Assembly (NCBI GenBank): GCA_947561585.1
Contig: CANNZV010003141.1
Location: forward strand, 1-64,000
Length of the DNA stretch: 64,000 nt
DNA from: Caprella mutica
Lineage: Eukaryota > Arthropoda > Malacostraca > Amphipoda > Caprellidae
Direction of reading: 5' to 3'
Each line of letters starts with the position of its first letter. The first letter of the stretch is position 1. This document shows, in pieces, positions 25,619 through 35,878 of the stretch. The notes beneath the pieces were generated by a model. The model made no database searches, was not told where the DNA came from, and saw nothing but the letters and a program-made list of their open reading frames with translations. Made by a program: the position numbers and the translations under genes.

Positions 25619-25632
25619 ACGCCATCTAGCGG
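25619..25632 (-). promoter_or_regulatory. CTCF-like motif 2
   Basis: Identical 14-mer in the same orientation as the one at 25534. The immediate flanks are partly shared (GCGGT on one side), so the pair could be two real sites or a short duplicated segment. Confidence 0.5.
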
Positions 25633-25791
25633 TACAACTGACTATTTATCCATTTAACCCTAATTTATCAGCTGTTTCATAATATTAAGATGCATAATTT
25701 CTAGAATGTGTCACAATAATGTATGTATAGTAGTTAGTACAATGAAAATTGTAAAGAGGTTGATAGCTCGTTTGAGTTCAATAAACCCTTT

Positions 25792-26105
25792 TTGCTCGTT
25801 CCATCTGCCCCTGTGCTCGTTCCATCTCTCCCTGTGCTCGTTCCATCTGCCCCTTTACTCGTTCCATCTGCCCCTGTGCTCGTTCCATCTGCCCCTTTAC
25901 TCGTTCCACCTGCCCCTTTACTCGTTCCATCTGCCCCTGTGCTCGTTCCATCTGCCCCTTTACTCGTTCCATCTGCCCCTGTGCTCGTTCCATCTCTCCC
26001 TGTGCTCGTTCCATCTGCCCCAGTGCTCGTTCCATCTGCCCCTGTGCTCGTTCCATCTCTCCCTGTGCTCGTTCCATCTCTCCCAGTGCTCGTTCCATTT
26101 CGTCC
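25792..26105. repeat. 21-bp minisatellite (about 15 copies)
   Basis: The unit is GTGCTCGTTCCATCTGCCCC plus T, with TTACTCG and TCTCCCTG variants. It yields heptapeptide-periodic open frames on both strands (SFHLPLC; ERAQGQM). A plus-strand frame of 151 codons (25706-26161) extends beyond the array by about 28 codons upstream and 17 downstream. That extension is modest, so I treat it as non-coding. Confidence 0.9.
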
Positions 26106-26179
26106 CATCTGCCCAAGCACGTGCAGTGACATTCAGTGATTTTATTGCGGAAGTGAAATGATATGAAGGGGCCGGAAGA

Positions 26180-26200
26180 TGAGGGAGGGGGGGGGGGGAG
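26180..26200. repeat. G-rich tract
   Basis: GAGGGAGG followed by an uninterrupted run of G (about 10-11), a typical slippage-prone tract. Confidence 0.6.
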
Positions 26201-26294
26201 TCATGGGGGAGAGGGTGTCTTGGCGTGGACATAAAGAGAAAACTTTACCCTGACGTAAATAAGAGGAAGTAGAAAAGTTAGTCTGATACTACGG

Positions 26295-26409
26295 TATAAT
26301 GAGTGATGTACTATCAGTATAGTGAGTGATGTACTATCAGTATAGTGAGTGATGTACTATCAGTATAATGAGTGATGTACTATCAGTACAATGAGTGATG
26401 TACTATCAG
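26295..26409. repeat. 23-bp minisatellite, 5 copies
   Basis: Five units of TATAGTGAGTGATGTACTAT plus CAG. The string GATGTACTATCAG is shared with the 32-bp array at 23212-24726, suggesting a common origin. Confidence 0.9.
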
Positions 26410-26639
26410 TCGATAGAGTTTAGAGGAAAATAGAGTAATTTTGTTGTAACTCATATTAATATAATAAATCTTACGGGCTTCCATATATGAATGAATGAAA
26501 AACTTTAATGTAGTAGAAATAAAAATGCAACAGTACACAAAATGTGTTCAATGTATTTTGCCATTGTATAAATGTCTTACAATGACATTCATATTTGTTA
26601 AAATAAACCTCTTAATCATAACTGTTTTAAAAGAGAAGT

Positions 26640-26960
26640 GGAATGAAATAATATAATTAATTGTACCTATAGCCTTAGATATCTCTTTCACAACAATATA
26701 GTTTACAGGAGTTACAAAAGTCTAGTAGCTATACAAGTAAATCGCTTATCCGATTGTGAACTGGTTGAAGTTGACTCCTCCTATTCAGAAGACAAAGACA
26801 ACTTGCTATCGTCTGTATATAATACAAATTTAAATACCTATGTAGAGTTCACTAGGTCATCCATGAAGACAAGAAACAATAGGGGCCCCAAGATTGCTCC
26901 CTGAGGTACCAGCTTTAGTGATGAGCACTCATCATTCATAGAGAAAAACTAGTAACGATT
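26640..26960 (-). pseudogene. Non-LTR retrotransposon reverse transcriptase fragment
   Basis: On the minus strand the translation near 26930-26845 reads VPQGAILGPLLFLVFMDDLV, the conserved RT motif normally written GVPQGSILGPLLFLIYINDL in CR1/Jockey-like LINEs. After a stop and frame change, 26825-26780 reads FVLYTDDSKLSLSS, corresponding to the catalytic YADD box (here YTDD). Stops and frameshifts show a dead copy. The order on the minus strand, after the linker fragment at 28495-29062, suggests both belong to one LINE insertion later interrupted by other repeats. Confidence 0.75.
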
Positions 26961-27177
26961 TCAGAGATAGAACTGGGAAAATAAATATATCAAAACTATT
27001 TAAAAAAAGACAATTCTTTTTCGATTGAAAATCGATTGAAGTGGCGGCGAAGGTATGCGGTCTACTAGTACCAATTCTAGTGGAATAAAATATAAATAAA
27101 TACAAAATATAGAAATTTCAATCTGTAAATATTTTCAAGCCCATGTATGTAGGTAGTCTTTTCGGGCAAGAATGTAG

Positions 27178-27456
27178 TCTGATATTAATATATACTAGTG
27201 TATTTTTCGTTAAAAGTAACGGCTTATCATCAATATCAATTTATTACTTGTTAATAGGTTATTTCTAATTAACTCAATCAAAATTGAATTTTCTGCATAT
27301 TGTAATTAGTTATAGATAATAGATTTAAAAATTTAATAAAAAACAAAGGAATTAAAATTTCAAAAAAATGTATCCCCGTGCATATCATAGTTACATTCTT
27401 CATGTTTAATACCCGTAGTGTAAAAGCGGACACCAAATAAATAAACACACAAGCGA
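27178..27456 (+). repeat. Dispersed repeat, copy 1
   Basis: This segment has an inverted, diverged counterpart at about 36085-36360. Shared strings include AGTGTAAAAGCGGACACCAA and TACATTCTTCATGTTTAATA at one end and ACTAGTGTA...TAACGG...TATCATCAATA at the other. No coding capacity is seen. It is probably a short non-autonomous element. Confidence 0.65.
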
Positions 27457-27499
27457 AATTATTAGTATAGATTATATATTAAAGGGGAAGGTAAGTATA

Positions 27500-28415
27500 T
27501 TTTACTTCAGAGTTTTATACAATAAAAATAAAGATATGTTAAGTTTTATACATGACATACTTTCGTTAAGTTTTATACAATAAAAATAAAGTTAAGTTTT
27601 ATACAATAAAAATAAAGTTAAGTTCTATACAATAAAAATAAAGTTAAGTTCTATACAATAAAAATAAAGTTAAGTTCTATACAATAAAAATAAAGTTAAG
27701 TTTTATACAATAAAAATAAAGTTAAGTTCTATACAATAAAAATAAAGTTAAGTTTTTTACAATAAAAATAAAGTTAAGTTTTTTACAATAAAAATAAAGT
27801 TAAGTTTAGTTTTATACAATAAAAGTAAAGTTAAATTAAGTTTTAAACAATAAAAATAAAGTTAAATTTCGTTTTATACAATAAAAATAAAGTTAAATTT
27901 CGTTTTATACAATAAAAATAAAGTTACGTTAAGTTTTATACAATGAAAATAAAGTTAAGTTTTTTACAATAAAAATAAAGTTAAGTTTTTTACAATAAAA
28001 ATAAAGTTAAATTTCGTTTTTTACAATAAAAATAAAGTTAAGTTTTTTACAATAAAAATAAAGTTAAATTAAGTTTTTTACAATAAAAATAAAGTTAAGT
28101 TTTTTACAATAAAAATAAAGTTAAGTTTAGTTTTATACAATAAAAGTAAAGTTAAATTAAGTTTTAAACAATAAAAATAAAGTTAAGTTAAGTTTTATGC
28201 AATAAAAATAAAGTTAAATTTAGTTCTATACAATAAAGTAGAGTTAAATTAAGTTTTAAACAATAAAAATGAAGTTAAGTTTTATACAATAAGAATGAAG
28301 TTAAATTTTTTTTTACAATAAAAATAAATATAAGTTAAGTTTTAGACAATAGAAATAAAGTTAAATTAAGTTTTTTACAATAAAAATAAATTTAATTAAG
28401 TTTAAGACAATAAAA
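27500..28415. repeat. 26-bp A/T-rich minisatellite (about 32 copies)
   Basis: The unit is AAGTTTTATACAATAAAAAT plus AAAGTT, with variants of 26-36 bp caused by TTAAATTAAGTT or TTTAGTT insertions. Nearly every unit carries AATAAA on the plus strand. The array separates the two minus-strand LINE fragments at 26640-26960 and 28495-29062. Confidence 0.95.
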
Positions 28416-28494
28416 ATAACTCACTTAAATAAATTTAATTAACTCTCATTATTTTCATGTAAAATATACATTAACATTGAAGAATAAAAGCAAT

Positions 28495-29062
28495 CTACTG
28501 ATAGAGATGTCTAATAATCGCAACTAAATCAGTTTTTATTGACGAGGAATTGTTTTTAGGGAATTTATTACGTTGAACTGGTGAAAAAAGAAAGAACATC
28601 TGTGGATAATTACCCCGGAGATAAGCGTTAAAATTAACTTGGCTGCTTGCTACGGAATCGCAGATATCTTCACCAATCTCAGAAAAAAATGTTAGAAAGC
28701 TGTTCACGTTAATATCTAAATATCTCTTCTTCACCAACTCTTAGTTTCTTGATATCGCTCTTATCTAGAGAGTGACACGATTTTATTACATTATTAATTT
28801 ATTACCAGGTTGCAATAATATTCATTTAGTAATCACCAAACTTTCCTTTAAAGTCAACCTTCGCTTTCCTTATCAATCGATTGCATTGGATTTTATTTAT
28901 TTCACCAGCTCGGTAAAGTAAGTATTCATGCCATCGTCTTATACAATATATAACCAGTCCATTAAGCCAAAGACTCGTATAATTCTTATAAGAAATGATT
29001 CGAATTTCCAACGGGTAATTACAAATGTTGTTAATTGCACAGCGTCTCTGATGAGTTGGCAA
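28495..29062 (-). pseudogene. CR1/Jockey-like LINE, endonuclease-RT linker fragment
   Basis: On the minus strand 29062-28826 ends with INKIQCNRLIRKAKVDFKGK, fitting the 'NRLIRKAK--Y' linker of non-LTR elements. Then 28737-28495 reads NSFLTFFSEIGEDICDSVAS and FNAYLRGNYPQMFFLFSPVQ, matching the 'FNxFFxxIGxxLA...F-YL-----SFFL-PV' segment just before the RT core in CR1/Jockey-like proteins (known family pattern). The two pieces are in different registers, with stops between them. It is a degraded copy, cut on its 3' side by the 26-bp array. Confidence 0.7.
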
Positions 29063-29214
29063 AACCGAATATTAGGATTTTTTTTGTTATCTAGCTTCTT
29101 ATTGTTGGTAGTTTGTGATTGGTTTCATTAGAAATCACAATTAAGGATAAATAAGAACAATACTTGAACACAACTAATGTTTAGTAACTCGTTATTAACA
29201 CAAAACGTCTGATG

Positions 29215-29990
29215 ACTAATATTTACAATGTTGCTCACGATCCTTCTTTGTTGTGCTTTGGCAGGGTGTGGAGCAAAGATTCTGTGATATTCTGGTCAAT
29301 AAACTTCCACTCTTACTTAATCAACTCTCAAAATTGTCCTAAGATGGTGGATTTCATCTTATTTTCTCGGTTTTTGACCATATTTGGTTCGGTAGAGTTC
29401 CCTGGCCTTGTTTTCGAGGACTTCTTGACAACTCTTGCTGTGTGGCAGGTTGCGCCATCGTGTTGAAAATGAACTTGTTTATCGAGAAAATGATCGGCGA
29501 TTGTAATTGTGAGATTATGATCTTTAAGGAATTTAAATTGTCAGTTCGACACAATCCATGTCAAATATTTCGCCTGTTCTTCGTCGAACGAGACTTTTCC
29601 TCTTGTACCGAAATCAGGAAGCAGATATTAATTGGAGAAAATGACTTTGTCCCACTACTCAGATGTTCAGTCTTGCTATTTCCTGCAAAAAGCGAAACGA
29701 TCCCTAATGTTCTTCGATGTTAAAAAGAGGTTTCTTTGATGCCCTCCTTGACACCAGTCCTTCATCGAAAAGACGACGTCGAACTATGTCGAACTGAGTA
29801 GATAAATTCTTCTGCATGTCCCTTTCGTGCGAGCTTTGAATTGCTGGCTGTCCTTTTCTGCTAAGAAGATCACACCAGAGTCCGATATTGTCGATCCGCA
29901 GAGAGTTTTTCCCTGCCAGGAGCTGTCTTCGCCACGGTTGAGTTGGATCCTTCAACTGTTTAATCAGCGTCTACACAGTTTGCTATGACA
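29215..29990 (-). pseudogene. Tc1-like transposase pseudogene
   Basis: The minus-strand translation, after allowing several frameshifts, shows in order: GREKLSADRQYRTLV (N-terminal linker), KLA...RRRLFDEGLVSRRASKKPLF (second helix-turn-helix and Tc1 signature, 29800-29710), DKVIFS (29640, first catalytic block with the Asp lost), FQHDGATCHTARVVKK (about 29470-29420, second catalytic Asp block) and EWKFIDQNISQNL (about 29320-29280, C-terminal region). The DLNPIENLW block is missing or unrecognisable. At least three frame changes and several stops make it inactive. The full-length family protein is about 340 residues. Confidence 0.85.
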
Positions 29991-29996
29991 CAAATT

Positions 29997-31657
29997 AATA
30001 TTAGAGGTAATTTAAACTCTGCGTTGAAGTTTTTTTCCGTTTTCAAGCTTTCGAATAGAAAGATTTCTATTCATCATCAGGAGGAGGGTGGTAAACCTGA
30101 ACCTGACAATGAATTTTATGACCAATGGTTGTATGTTGGATACCGTCTTTCTATTTCAGCTGTCTAACCTATATTTTATTAGTATTAATTAGTTTATTAA
30201 ATATTAAAATTTGAGACGAAAATTAGAGATTTTCTGTTACTATCTATATAGGTATTTCTGACTACATTAATTCTCTAGAATAATTATTAAACAATAACAA
30301 TAAACAATAAACTTTATTGAACAAAAAAAAGAATATTACATTCATTCATATTACTATAATAATTCAACTTTCCATATATCTGTAACAAAATCTAATGTGT
30401 TTTATTGTTCTCAAGTGTTTTTATGTTTCTATGTAAGTCCTCTATTCATAATGCGTTACTTGTTGCTATATGCGTGTCCTCTTTATACATATATTTGTCC
30501 TCTTGATCCTAAGTGTGTCCTCTTGATCCTAAGTGTGTCCTATTGTTCCTATGTGTGTCCTCTTGATCCTAAGTGTGTCCTGTACTCATGTTGTGTCATA
30601 TTGATCCTTAGTGTGTCCTGTTAATCCTAAGTGTGTCCTGTACTCATGTTGTGTCATATTGATCCTAAGTGTGTCCTGTTTTTCCTAAGTGTGTTTTCTT
30701 GATCAAAAGTGTGTCCTGTTGATCAAAAGTGTGTCCTGTTGATCTTAAGTGTGTCCTGCTATTCCTAAGTGTGTCCTGCTGATCCTTAGTGTGTCCTGTT
30801 AATCCTAAGTGTGTCCTGTACTCATGTTGTGTCATATTGATCCTAAGTGTGTATTCTAATCCTAGGTGTGTCCTCTTAAACCTGTGTGTGTCCTCTAATC
30901 CTGTGTGAGTCTAGGTGATCCTATGTAAGTGTGTACACACTTACATATGATCAATAGGACACACACAGGATCCACAGGACACACTTAGGATTAACAGGAC
31001 TCACTTAGAATCAAGATAACACACTTAGGAACAACAGGAACACACTTTTGACCAACAGGACACACATAGGATTGATAGGATACGCATAAGATCAATAGTA
31101 CACACATAGGATCAATAGGATACACTTAGGAAAAACAGGACACACTTAGGATCAATAGTACACACATAGGATCAATAGGACACACTTAGGATCAAGAGGA
31201 CACACTTAGGATCAAGAGGACAAATATATGTATAAAGAGGACACGCATATAGCAACAAGTAACGCATTATGAATAGAGGACATACATAGAAACATAAAAA
31301 CACTTGAGAACAATAAAACACATTAGATTTTGTTACAGATATATGGAAAGTTGAATTATTATAGTAATAATTATTCTAGAGAATTAATGTAGTCAGAAAT
31401 ACCTATATAGATAGTAACAGAAAATCTCTAATTTTCGTCTCAAATTTTAATATTTAATAAACTAATTAATACTAATAAAATATAGGTTAGACAGCTGAAA
31501 TAGAAAGACGGTATCCAACATACAACCATTGGTCATAAAATTCATTGTCAGGTTCAGGTTTACCACCCTCCTCCTGATGATGAATAGAAATCTTTCTATT
31601 CGAAAGCTTGAAAACGGAAAAAAACTTCAACGCAGAGTTTAAATAACCTCTAATATT
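29997..31657. mobile_element. 1.66-kb giant palindrome (foldback element)
   Basis: Left arm 29997-30934 and right arm 30935-31657 are inverted copies. The outer about 500 bp is nearly identical: the same 60-residue frame (RKISIHHQEEGGKPEPDNEF) appears on plus at 29985-30167 and minus at 31693-31487. The inner parts are inverted arrays of a 20-bp unit, TGATCCTAAGTGTGTCCTCT. The centre is a perfect 24-bp palindrome (ATGTAAGTGTGT then its complement, 30923-30946), so there is no loop. The arms end at AATATTAGAGGT and no target duplication is obvious. The element lies against the 5' part of the Tc1 pseudogene. Confidence 0.85.
30490..31235. repeat. Inverted arrays of a 20-bp CCTAAGTGTGTCCT unit
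   Basis: Left array (about 30490-30920) and right array (about 30950-31235, reverse complement) fill the core of the giant palindrome. The two sides differ in copy number and in variants such as TACTCATGTTGTGTCATATT (left only), so they have diverged since the inversion or evolve separately. Confidence 0.85.
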
Positions 31658-31990
31658 ATGGATTTCCCGTTGAGTTTGAATCTTTTCAGTCATATGACAC
31701 TAATTGTTTTACAACAATGATGATGAAGTTTCTTCAACAATACCTGTTGATGAAAATCTGTTGAAAACTACAAAATGGGAAAGATTATAAAACTTATCGA
31801 AATAATAATGTTATTTACCTGTGTATTATCTAATATTTATTTATTTGAACACCTGAGGCCCTTTAAACTCAAAGCTTCATGCGCAACCTATATAGTATAT
31901 AACATTTAAAACAAACTATTTAAAATGAAAAATGCATATGAAAGTAAATTTATGAACTAAAAATAATAACTACAGAAATAACATCCTAAA
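31658..31990. other. Unique AT-rich DNA
   Basis: No recognised feature between the giant palindrome and the next LINE fragment. Confidence 0.4.
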
Positions 31991-31994
31991 ATAC

Positions 31995-32570
31995 AGATTT
32001 AGTTTTAACTTAGGGGGAACTTACAAGAGACAAGAGAAATGCAGTAGAAGACAGAAAGAAAAGAAAAAAGAAAAGTGCGTGTCTCATAAGAATGGACAAC
32101 TCTAATAACTTGAAAATCTAAGCTGTTTACATTCTGACAATGCATAGACTTATACATATAAGTAGCCCACTGAAGAAGATGTAAATCTTCAACTTTTAAT
32201 ATGCAGGAGTCCTTAAACAAATCATGACTACTAGCTAAATAATCCGCACAATTAATGACTCCATCAGCTCATTTCTGAAAAATGATCAGTTTAGTCTGAT
32301 TAGATTTACTGCTACCGAAATAAAGTTCAATACTTTACAGAATATAAGGATAGATAAGAGAATTACAAAGAAATTTCACTATATGCCTAGGTAAGGAACT
32401 TTGTTTAATACTCCAATTGTCTTAGCCATTCTACCAAAAATTAGGTTACAGTGTTGCGTGGAAGTTGTTGTCGACTAAGAGACCTGGACATTTTGCTCGT
32501 TTTTGTAAAATAAACATCAGAACCTCTAAGTTTTACACCTAGTAAGACAATATCCTTCCAATAAAAGAAA
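31995..32570 (-). pseudogene. LINE reverse transcriptase thumb/C-terminal fragment
   Basis: The minus-strand translation across frames gives AKTIGVLNKV, RHIVKFLCNSLIYPYIL, ELYFGSSKSNQTKLIIFQK, then an open stretch FKDSCILKVEDLHLLQWATY and VIRVVHSYETR (32220-32070). This matches the thumb region of CR1/Jockey-like LINE proteins ('IGILYKLR..LP...L..LYNSLI.PYL.Y...WG....N...L...QKKA.R......DLF....ILKL.DL...Q...FMYK...HSYNTR'). Several frame changes and stops are present. It lies 5 kb from, and may represent a different insertion than, the fragments at 26640-29062. Confidence 0.75.
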
Positions 32571-33300
32571 ACAGTATGTAAAACCACAAATGTAAAATTC
32601 CAATTCAGCCTTTAATATGGTAACCACCGCTTGGACTTCATTATTGTGAAAGGAATAGAGTAAATTACGTTCGTTAGGTTGTCCCATTTTTCAAACTGTG
32701 GTCAGAGTCATCATTTCCGGTCAAGCCGTGGTCACGTCAAATTAAATTCGATGAGCTGATTACCATACCCTATATGTTACTGTATCCTGAAAATAATCAA
32801 ATAACGGACATTTCTTCAAGTCTGAGGACTAATCCGTAGAATTTTTCTTCAGACACATTAAAAATTTTGTAATCCTAGATACGTCCTTGTTATTAGTCCG
32901 TTTTCCATAATAATGTTATTTACCATTGTATTATCTTATATCTCAGTTTTATTGCAAGGTTTTTCGTCAAAAATTTGATTTCAGTAATTGAGAAAGAAAT
33001 AGATTTCACCACATATTAATATTTTCTTAACTTTTTGTAATTTTAGTTAACTATATTATTATAGTTTCATACATTTCTCTATGAAATTCAGCCGTATAAT
33101 GAAAAACAAGTGTTTGGCAAGCTCATTGACCACACATGTATATTGTATGACCAAAAATAGAATGCAATGGTTTATATTCTTTCTAACCACTGTATGCTTA
33201 AGGTATTCTAATGACACACTGTGCACTGAGAAGAAATGCGAGTCAATTTGAATCATCCTAGTATTTCACTCAAAAACTTAAACATATTGATTTCTAATTC
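32571..33300. other. Unique AT-rich DNA
   Basis: No gene or repeat recognised. Short frames here have no domain. Confidence 0.4.
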
Positions 33301-33304
33301 ACAG

Positions 33305-33458
33305 TCAGATTGACTCAGGTAGAGTCAATAAAGAAAATAAACTCCAATTTGGAGTTTTGCCACCATTGACTCAATTAAGCGATGAGTCAGGTTGACTCGC
33401 AATCCGGCCCCATCACAAAAAAATCGAAAACACAAATCACATTATTGTCAGTGACTCA
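33305..33458. promoter_or_regulatory. Cluster of TGACTCA (AP-1-like) motifs
   Basis: TGACTCA or its complement TGAGTCA occurs at about 33309, 33368, 33386 and 33452, with further near matches (AGAGTCA, TGACTCG). Four exact 7-mers in 150 bp exceed expectation in AT-rich DNA. The region also holds a CTCCAATTTGGAG dyad. No gene start is recognised alongside, so function is inference. Confidence 0.4.
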
Positions 33459-33980
33459 ATGAATACTCTTTCTTTTATCTTCAAACTTTGTTCTTATAAC
33501 CTGCAAATAATGTCATTTTATACTATATGCATTATTATATTCACTTAAAGTTTTTTTGATATTTCATTAGGATTGGTACCGATAGGATGTCATGCAATAT
33601 AAATAGTGAAGAGGTGAAATTTGTTCCTGCCTCACAGAGAAATGTGACAGGCTGTGAAGAGCATCTCAGTAACATTTATCTACCATCACTATATATGAGC
33701 CTATTCACCACTTTACTACCTTCTCATCATTCCATCTTCCTGATCCACATCATTCTTATTCGCTCGCTGCTCTCACTTCTTCATCATTTTTCATTGCAAT
33801 TTATCTTCATCACTTTTGTATCTCCACTTCTTTACTTTTCTTCCTTAGCTTTCTTCAATTTTTATCACAATTTTTCTTTGTTTCTTTTCTCCCTCACTTT
33901 TTCTCACCACTTCTTCTTTCTTTTTTTATCTCAGTTCTCCCTGAAAGTCTTTCCTCTCTCCCAATCAATACTGCTCTCTG

Positions 33981-34070
33981 ATTGGTCAGACGCCCTGGCC
34001 TCCCATTGGTCGCACCTAATGAGGCAAAATGGCGTCTTGAATAGCGGGGGTCTTTCTCCCCCCTAAAAAC
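33981..34070. promoter_or_regulatory. Paired inverted CCAAT boxes (copy 1)
   Basis: Two ATTGG boxes start exactly 24 bp apart (33981 and 34005), each in a GC-rich context (CTCTGATTGG and CCCATTGG). A CTAAAAAC string follows about 58 bp later. The same arrangement and spacing occur at 41399-41427. NF-Y is known to favour paired CCAAT boxes. It could be a promoter or part of a dispersed repeat. The Ser/Phe/Leu-rich frame at 33587-34066 overlaps but is a low-complexity pyrimidine run. Confidence 0.4.
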
Positions 34071-34559
34071 ATTCAATGTGCTTTGTGAGATCTCTTAAAG
34101 GGATTCACGCAAGCTGTTCACGCTAGACCTCTCCGTAATGCCCCGCCAGTTCCCCTCGCTCTCCTTACGTCAAAAGTCCATGAAAAAACAACACACAGAA
34201 GAAAATACGAGCAAATCACACAAAAATGTCGTTAAACTTTTTCCGCATTTCTCTTGTTATGCTAAGTATGTACGTACAGATTATAAATGCCTAAAGAATG
34301 CTATTAATCATTTTGAAATAAGAGATGGTAGGCATCCATTTAATGTTTGTTTGCAATTTTAATTGAAGTGAATTAATATAAAGTAATTAATAATGAGCAG
34401 AACTTTACGCTATTTGGAGAAACTGATTTTTGTTGGTTTTAACGTTTGAACCCACTTTAGGGTGAGTTCCAAGTTATCGGACTCTTCCACATTTTCGAAT
34501 TATGTCATAATAACTGTTGTATAGCTTCATGTGGTGATCAGCGATATATTTTGATTTGT

Positions 34560-34750
34560 ATACATAATTTTATTATTCGAATAACGCGAAATTTGGTAGG
34601 ACGATTTGTCAATATCCAGGAACCATCTGGTTAGATTTTGGGAGCGATTGGGTCAAAGGTCAAGGTCATTTATAACTCTAGGAAAATTGATAGTCAATGT
34701 CATTTAAAACCAGCGCGGAAGGTATGCGCTCTACGAGTGTTCATCATCTA
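34560..34750 (+). repeat. GGTCAAGGTCA-type dispersed repeat, short copy
   Basis: One about 125-bp unit contains GAAATTTGGTAGGACGATTTGT, GATTTTGGGAGCGATTGGGT and TCAAAGGTCAAGGTCATTTA, then the end motif GCGGAAGGTATGCGCTCTAC. Longer relatives are at 37518-38115 and, inverted, at 50370-50945; an end fragment is at about 27040-27066. Confidence 0.8.
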
Positions 34751-35878
34751 GTTAGTTAGGGTGACTGACAGACAGACAAAAGCAGCTCTTGAATAAATTG
34801 GTTTCCACTTTAGAATTGGTTAATTTCATGTTTATTTGTTACTCGATACTGTCAGTTGGTGAACAAATTGTTGTTGCAAAAATTGTTACCAAAAGTAGCA
34901 AGAGAATCACATAAATGTTAAAAATATGTTCACATATTGTTGATTGAGCTTTAGTTAGTTAGCCAGAGAGAAATTGATTACTATTTTGCGCACAAGACAC
35001 TTGGGGAAACTCGAGATTGCCACGCGATTTCAAGAGTGTGAAAACGCGTAGCGGAATCTTAAGATTGCGCAAATTCGGTAAATTGCGTGGAATATATGTA
35101 CCAACTTTTCCCTAAACAAACTTAATTCTAAGAGAGTTTGAAGAGATGCAACATACAAAAGAATATAAAATCAAACAAATGTTAAAAAAAATAGGAAACA
35201 GTATACCTCATTATTTGAAACAATATAAAAATAGTTGGAGGGAACAATAGGTATTTGAATGTTAAGTCTACGGAAGTTGCTTCTAATATTTGACTTACAT
35301 CATATTAATAAATTAAGTGAAAGTATTCATTTATATAGAAGTTAGTTCAATATTTTAGTTGTATTAAATAAAGTTAATAGTCATATTACATTAATGAAAT
35401 TTCTCATTGTTTTCATTTTTCCCCAGTAAACTCATCTCTAGCTTCAATTGAGAATCAAAAAGTTATATAAAATTATGTCACACTTCTCATAAGTTAATAA
35501 TTAATGGGTAATGAATAATATTAATAACACTGGGTTACATCTAATACTAATAATAAATAATAACTAATAATTATTACTAATAATAAGGGCACACAGCGGT
35601 TTCAAAGCGTTTTTGAAGCTGAGGAAATTATTCATGCTATGCAACGTTTTTGGAGCGTAAAAACAAAGGGTTATAAATTATAATTACAGTCAATAATTAT
35701 TCTTAATGATGTATAATGTCCTACAGTTAATGGGTATCATTGGAGGAAGGGGGGGGGGGGTTATCAGCAGACAGCCCCCCCCTCTGACTCCTCCCCCCTC
35801 TCACATCTACAAAATAGAATGGTGAAAAATACATATTTAATTAACTGTGAATCAAGCAAATTGCTTTAATGAAAGGTA

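Noticed and set aside
25706..26161. 151-codon frame with SFHLPLC heptads as a possible secreted or structural protein
   Set aside because: Created by a 21-bp minisatellite; equally open frames exist on the other strand and the non-repeat flanks are very short.
33587..34066. 159-codon plus-strand Ser/Phe/Leu-rich frame
   Set aside because: Tracks a pyrimidine-rich stretch; hydrophobicity is a composition effect, with no signal for a known family or splice context.
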